This document shows, one piece after another, positions 61,401 through 64,000 of a stretch of DNA of 64,000 nt; position 1 is the stretch's first letter; every line of letters begins with the position of its first letter. Made by a program: the position numbers and the translations under genes. The DNA is taken from positions 1-64,000 of the forward strand of contig JAERTE010000096.1 of NCBI GenBank assembly GCA_016845145.1, in the 5' to 3' direction. This stretch comes from Rhodospirillaceae bacterium (lineage in GTDB: Bacteria > Pseudomonadota > Alphaproteobacteria > Rhodospirillales > Casp-alpha2). The notes under the pieces are model-generated. The model saw nothing but the letters and a program-made list of their open reading frames with translations. It had not been told where the DNA came from and searched no databases.

Positions 61401-64000
61401 TTGATGGCTACCCGGCTGGAACGACATTGGAGATTGATGGTCAAACGATATCCGCCAACGACGATGGCACGTTTGAACTCGGATCCAATCAAATGTCCGG
61501 CATTGTCGTGCACTTGCCCGAAGATTATGGCGAGGAATTGATCGTCAATGTACAGGCTTTGAATGCGAGCGGTGAGCCCGTTGGGCAAGCGTTGATCAAT
61601 CTTGACCTCGAAGCCGTTGCTGATATGGCGCACATTGAGGCAGTCGACGTTGCCGGTGGCGAGGATATCCCCATTGGTCTCAACATGGACGCCGCCTTGA
61701 TGGATATGGATGGCTCCGAGACCCTGAGCATCACGCTTTCCGGCGTGCCGTTCGGCGCACACGTGGTTGATGAAAACGGCAATCTGGCGGAAGGCCAGGG
61801 CTTTGCCGTGCTGACCTCTACCTACACGGCCACCGATAGTGCCGGTAATGAGATCAGTGTGCCGGTCTCTATCGAACAAGATCCAAATGACGGCACGTTT
61901 ACGATGGACAGCGCTGAACTTGGCTTGTCACCAGAGCAGATGAGCGAATTGGTCGCCAACATGACCCTGACGCCGGCGCTGCACCACGATGAAGATTTCA
62001 CCGTGACCGTCGAGGCGACCGTGACGGACTCCAATGGCGATACGGAAACGATGTTCACCACCGCCAGCGGCGGAGATCCTGTCGATCACTTGAATTTCGA
62101 CGTCGAGGTTTATGACCGTGCCGACGCACCGGTTATGGAAATGCAGGATGCGGCCGGGTTTGAGGACAGTGTCATCAATCTCGACGTGTCCGCTATGAGC
62201 GTTGACCCGTCCGAGACCTTATCGATCACGGTTTCGGGTATTCCCGATGGCGCTAAGTTCTTTGTTGAATTCGCACCCGCGGGCGGCGACCCGATCATGG
62301 TGCAATTGCCAGTCGATGATTCCGGTAGTGTGTCTATCCCTTCCGGCTTTGTCGGCGCCAATATGGCGGTACAGCCTCCGCCAGACTCTAATGTCGATTT
62401 CGACCTGACAGTTACCGCGACCGCCTATGAGCCAGACGCTACGGAAGTCGGCCCCGACGGCGAGTTGCTCTATGAATACGCCACCACCGAAGGTGTGCTG
62501 CATGTAGACGTGCTTGGTGTTGCTGACGCGATTCCGCTTGAAGTGAGTTCTCCTGGCGGTGACGAAGATACGGCCATTCCGCTCGATATCTTCACCGAAC
62601 TGTCGGATACGGATGGTTCGGAAAGCATTTCCATCACCATTGAGGGTGTGCCCACGGGCGCAACGCTGTCTAACGGTACTGATAATGGTGATGGCACTTG
62701 GACTCTGACCACGGATCAACTGGACGGCCTGACCATCACGCCACCCGAGAACTTCGAGGGCCAGATCGATCTTGATGTCACGTCTACGACCACCGACGTC
62801 GAAGCCGATGGCGAGCCCGTGCATGGCGATGAAACCGCCGACATGGCGACCTTCTCAATTTCCAAATCGGTCACCATCGAGGTTGATTCCCGCGCCGATG
62901 CGCCGACCCTGACGGTCACCGACACGACCGGCTATGAAGATGAACCGATTGTTCTGGATATCACGTCGGCGCTGACGGATACCGATGGTTCCGAGACACT
63001 TTCGATCACAATTTCCGATATCCCGGACGGAGCGGTTCTTTCGGCGGGTACGGTTAACCCGGATGGCTCCGTGACATTGCTCGCTGATCAGCTGGATGGC
63101 TTGACGATCACGCCGCCGCACGATTCCAATGTCGATTTCTCCCTCACAGTTACGGCTGAATCGCTCGATATTGCTTCCGGCGAGATCGCGCCCACCGAGG
63201 CGAGCCTGGATGTGACAGTGCTCGGTGTTGCCGATGACATCACGCTTGATGCCAGCGGCACGGATGGCAACGCGGGCTTTGAAATCCCGCTCGATATCTC
63301 GACCGGCATTACCGATACGGACGGCTCCGAGACTGTATCTATCACCATCGATGGCGCGCCAGCAGGCACGGTTTTCTCCGCTGGTCAGCCGAACGATGAC
63401 GGTAGCTGGACCTTCACGGAAGCCGAGCTTTCCGGCCTGACGGTTACACCGCCGGCCGGGTACGACGGTGAACTCACCTTAGACGTTGTGGCGACCACCA
63501 CTGACGTCGAACCGACGGGCGAGGGTGACCATACCGATAGCAATTCGGTCTCTGGCACCATTACGTTCGAAGTGGATGGTGAGTCCGAACCGCCGACGCT
63601 CGACCTTTCCGACAGCATGGGCCTGGAAGACACACCTATTGATCTCGACGTGCAGGCCGCGCTGACAGACACGGATGGCTCCGAGGTTTTGTCAGTCACG
63701 GTTTCTGGCGTGCCGGATGGCGCGCTGTTGAGCGCCGGTGAAGATTTGGGCGATGGCTCTTGGTTGTTGACGCCTGATCAGTTGGCCGGCTTGCAAGTGA
63801 CGCCGCCTGCCGATTCGAACGAAGACTTCACTCTGACGGTCACCGCGACGGCAAGCACCATCGCAGGCCCGGGCAGTGAAGAGATTGTCGATACCGCCGA
63901 TACGGTTGGATACATAGATGTTGATGTTGTCGGCGTGGCGGATACGCCGAACCTGGCGACGGAAACAGCGACTGGCGACGAAGACACAGAGATTCCATTG
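58478..64000 (+). CDS. giant FecR/RTX/Ig-like repeat adhesin, 3' end outside the window
   Basis: An open frame of 1841 codons runs from ATG 58478 to the window edge without a stop. There is no classical signal peptide, consistent with type I secretion. Residues about 129-248 are a FecR-type domain (VGDPVYQGDILESGPEGS, TPVATIGIRGTQVGL). Residues about 490-885 are RTX calcium-binding nonapeptides (GGAGDD and GGEGDD types), in four blocks separated by short inserts. From about residue 1055, tandem Ig-like units of about 115-120 residues repeat with LTDTDGSETLSITI and LDGLTITPP-type sequences. A LapA-like cell-surface or biofilm adhesin is likely. GAGG precedes ATG with 7-nt spacing. Confidence 0.85.
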   Translation, partial: MADLTPTPESGDELLSINAGDSESLSLPEGFDLTSAEFEASGDDLIVTAPDGSQVVVEDYYSQDNPPELTSPDSAQLSGEMIVQLAEGPAGGDISAGTDGATSAPGLPEGSLAANPTVISGTDGEPIGNVENMSGEVFAVRADGTRVELNVGDPVYQGDILESGPEGSIGVLLADETTFSMGEDGRMVLDEMIYDPSTQEGSVSMTALQGVFTFVSGQVAKTDPDAMTLDTPVATIGIRGTQVGLDISDGENMNVVLMEEADGFVGEVVVMNDAGAQVLNGANQSTGITGFQAAPTPITLVTDDDIITRFSATLRHIPKIHGNQNDFGLQNDAPEGEFLDQEIEDLDADAAAGELDGEDLENFETAAGEEEPESSDLINVAGEIGMFNILKGIIGGVPITEAPIIDVTEAPVTEAPITVTEEPQLVAPAGAQYISGPGGEPMLVPAEITNASFNVATGMVQGTVPGDFDLTDSDYADLSYNLTGSDGSNFIHTGSGDDIVDGTGGDDVIFGGTGNDTLSGGAGADTLAGGEGDDVVDGGEGDDLVLGGDIEEGTTVNVSDDGEVTLTVTTTDEDGETVTVTTAADDEVIGAGNDTLSGGEGADVVIGGAGEDVIDGGEGEDVLVAGIGDDVVTGGAGDDVAFGGAGNDFIEGGDGSDVLDGGAGDDIMVGGEFGEGATSVRVTDDGTVMVTDENGVETELGDDETVGANPAVPHDDVMDGGAGDDIVIGGLGHDVLQGGDGNDIVVGGAGDDTIEGGAGDDVAFGGTGDDVFVGGAGSDTIEGGEGTDTLTYADAEAGFNIVINMKDGQAYDAADSVGPWVDLDTFSGIEHVIGGAGDDTLIGSDGNDTLEGGAGDDYVEGGYGDDVLIGGAGNNVLVGGYGDDIARFDGALADYEIVPVDDGFAVINSATGERSVLQSIEQLDFTTGGITQNMSVVEMPAVEDQPFEMNLLDVIGQSDGSGNLALPDGTETISIDGYPAGTTLEIDGQTISANDDGTFELGSNQMSGIVVHLPEDYGEELIVNVQALNASGEPVGQALINLDLEAVADMAHIEAVDVAGGEDIPIGLNMDAALMDMDGSETLSITLSGVPFGAHVVDENGNLAEGQGFAVLTSTYTATDSAGNEISVPVSIEQDPNDGTFTMDSAELGLSPEQMSELVANMTLTPALHHDEDFTVTVEATVTDSNGDTETMFTTASGGDPVDHLNFDVEVYDRADAPVMEMQDAAGFEDSVINLDVSAMSVDPSETLSITVSGIPDGAKFFVEFAPAGGDPIMVQLPVDDSGSVSIPSGFVGANMAVQPPPDSNVDFDLTVTATAYEPDATEVGPDGELLYEYATTEGVLHVDVLGVADAIPLEVSSPGGDEDTAIPLDIFTELSDTDGSESISITIEGVPTGATLSNGTDNGDGTWTLTTDQLDGLTITPPENFEGQIDLDVTSTTTDVEADGEPVHGDETADMATFSISKSVTIEVDSRADAPTLTVTDTTGYEDEPIVLDITSALTDTDGSETLSITISDIPDGAVLSAGTVNPDGSVTLLADQLDGLTITPPHDSNVDFSLTVTAESLDIASGEIAPTEASLDVTVLGVADDITLDASGTDGNAGFEIPLDISTGITDTDGSETVSITIDGAPAGTVFSAGQPNDDGSWTFTEAELSGLTVTPPAGYDGELTLDVVATTTDVEPTGEGDHTDSNSVSGTITFEVDGESEPPTLDLSDSMGLEDTPIDLDVQAALTDTDGSEVLSVTVSGVPDGALLSAGEDLGDGSWLLTPDQLAGLQVTPPADSNEDFTLTVTATASTIAGPGSEEIVDTADTVGYIDVDVVGVADTPNLATETATGDEDTEIPL
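59955..61135 (+). repeat. RTX nonapeptide calcium-binding blocks
   Basis: Clusters of GGxGxDxxx units encode a parallel beta-roll that folds with calcium outside the cell. They lie in four groups near 59955-60120, 60241-60490, 60604-60845 and 60970-61135, with inserted segments such as VTDDGTVMVTDENG between them. Their biased codons also create long antisense open frames that are not genes. Confidence 0.85.
61640..64000 (+). repeat. tandem Ig-like/cadherin-like repeat units of the adhesin
   Basis: Units start with an acidic EDTPIDLD-like strand near 61661, 62158, 62555, 62932, 63275, 63627 and 63978. The later spacing is about 345-375 bp. Each holds DTDGSE, the GVPDGA-type loop, DGSW and LTVTPP-like strands. 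The array continues past the end of the window. Confidence 0.8.

Noticed and set aside
59831..61879. 682-codon open frame on the minus strand inside the adhesin region
   Set aside because: It is antisense to the RTX repeats, whose GGxGxD codons contain few antisense stops; no family resemblance, and the plus-strand frame carries clear domains.
1..64000. tRNA, rRNA, CRISPR arrays, insertion sequences
   Set aside because: I read the gaps of about 40 bp or more for cloverleaf arms, regular direct repeats with spacers, or transposase frames and saw none.

Overview
The window looks like a chromosomal segment of a moderately high-GC alphaproteobacterium, probably Rhodospirillales-like. Supporting signs are the HDAC-like/xseB/ispA/dxs/tlyA neighbourhood, a PAS_5-type protein, the type of heme A synthase, cobA, frequent TTG/GTG starts and many 4-bp ATGA overlaps. 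The order is an inference. No rRNA, tRNA, CRISPR array, insertion sequence or phage gene was recognised, and only one gene-free stretch exceeds 300 bases.

Layout. 1-4.1 kb: the end of a probable nitronate monooxygenase, a DUF411 protein, two catalytically atypical SDRs, a VOC protein and a class III CoA-transferase (acyl-CoA-type catabolism). 4.2-5.5 kb: a persulfide dioxygenase-rhodanese fusion divergent from tusA. 5.5-9.9 kb: an RND efflux pump and its adaptor. 10.4-16.1 kb: deacetylase-like protein, xseB, ispA, dxs and tlyA (isoprenoid precursors), with a small soluble double-tip MCP-like protein inserted on the opposite strand. 16.1-18.7 kb: PAS protein, arfB, and three rhodanese-domain genes, one fused to a HigA-type HTH and one lacking the active-site Cys. 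18.9-20.2 kb: TTC38-like TPR protein. 20.2-28.2 kb: a minus-strand run fabI-aroC-hyuA-hyuB-DUF1538-DUF1538-PII-like-CBS whose last six genes each overlap by 4 bp. 28.3-31.4 kb: MFS, DMT and luciferase-like operon. 31.5-43.7 kb: YihY, DnaJ-like, glycine-zipper lipoprotein, pdxH, CDF transporter, APH/P-loop kinase fusion, USP, SRAP, SDR and a three-module glycosyltransferase. 43.8-48.0 kb: a 1384-residue two-TM protein whose rod is 45 consecutive 25-residue units. 48.0-53.5 kb: RidA, GlcG-like, cobA, ctaA, DHH phosphoesterase, lipoprotein S41 protease. 53.7-58.3 kb: soeABC sulfite dehydrogenase. 58.5 kb to the end: an unfinished FecR/RTX/Ig-like giant adhesin.

How they fit together. Sulfane-sulfur handling is spread over three loci: ETHE1-rhodanese plus TusA, the rhodanese trio, and SoeABC. 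Together they could oxidise thiol persulfides to sulfite (ETHE1) and sulfite to sulfate (SoeABC), with TusA and rhodaneses as carriers. The soe promoter region has two inverted repeats, one with the ATTC-N8-GAAT pattern that I recall for persulfide-responsive SqrR/BigR repressors. The most system-like unexplained loci are the hyuAB-DUF1538x2-PII-CBS operon, the rhodanese-HigA fusion, and the 45-unit coiled-coil gene, which is preceded by one perfect and one near-perfect DnaA box.
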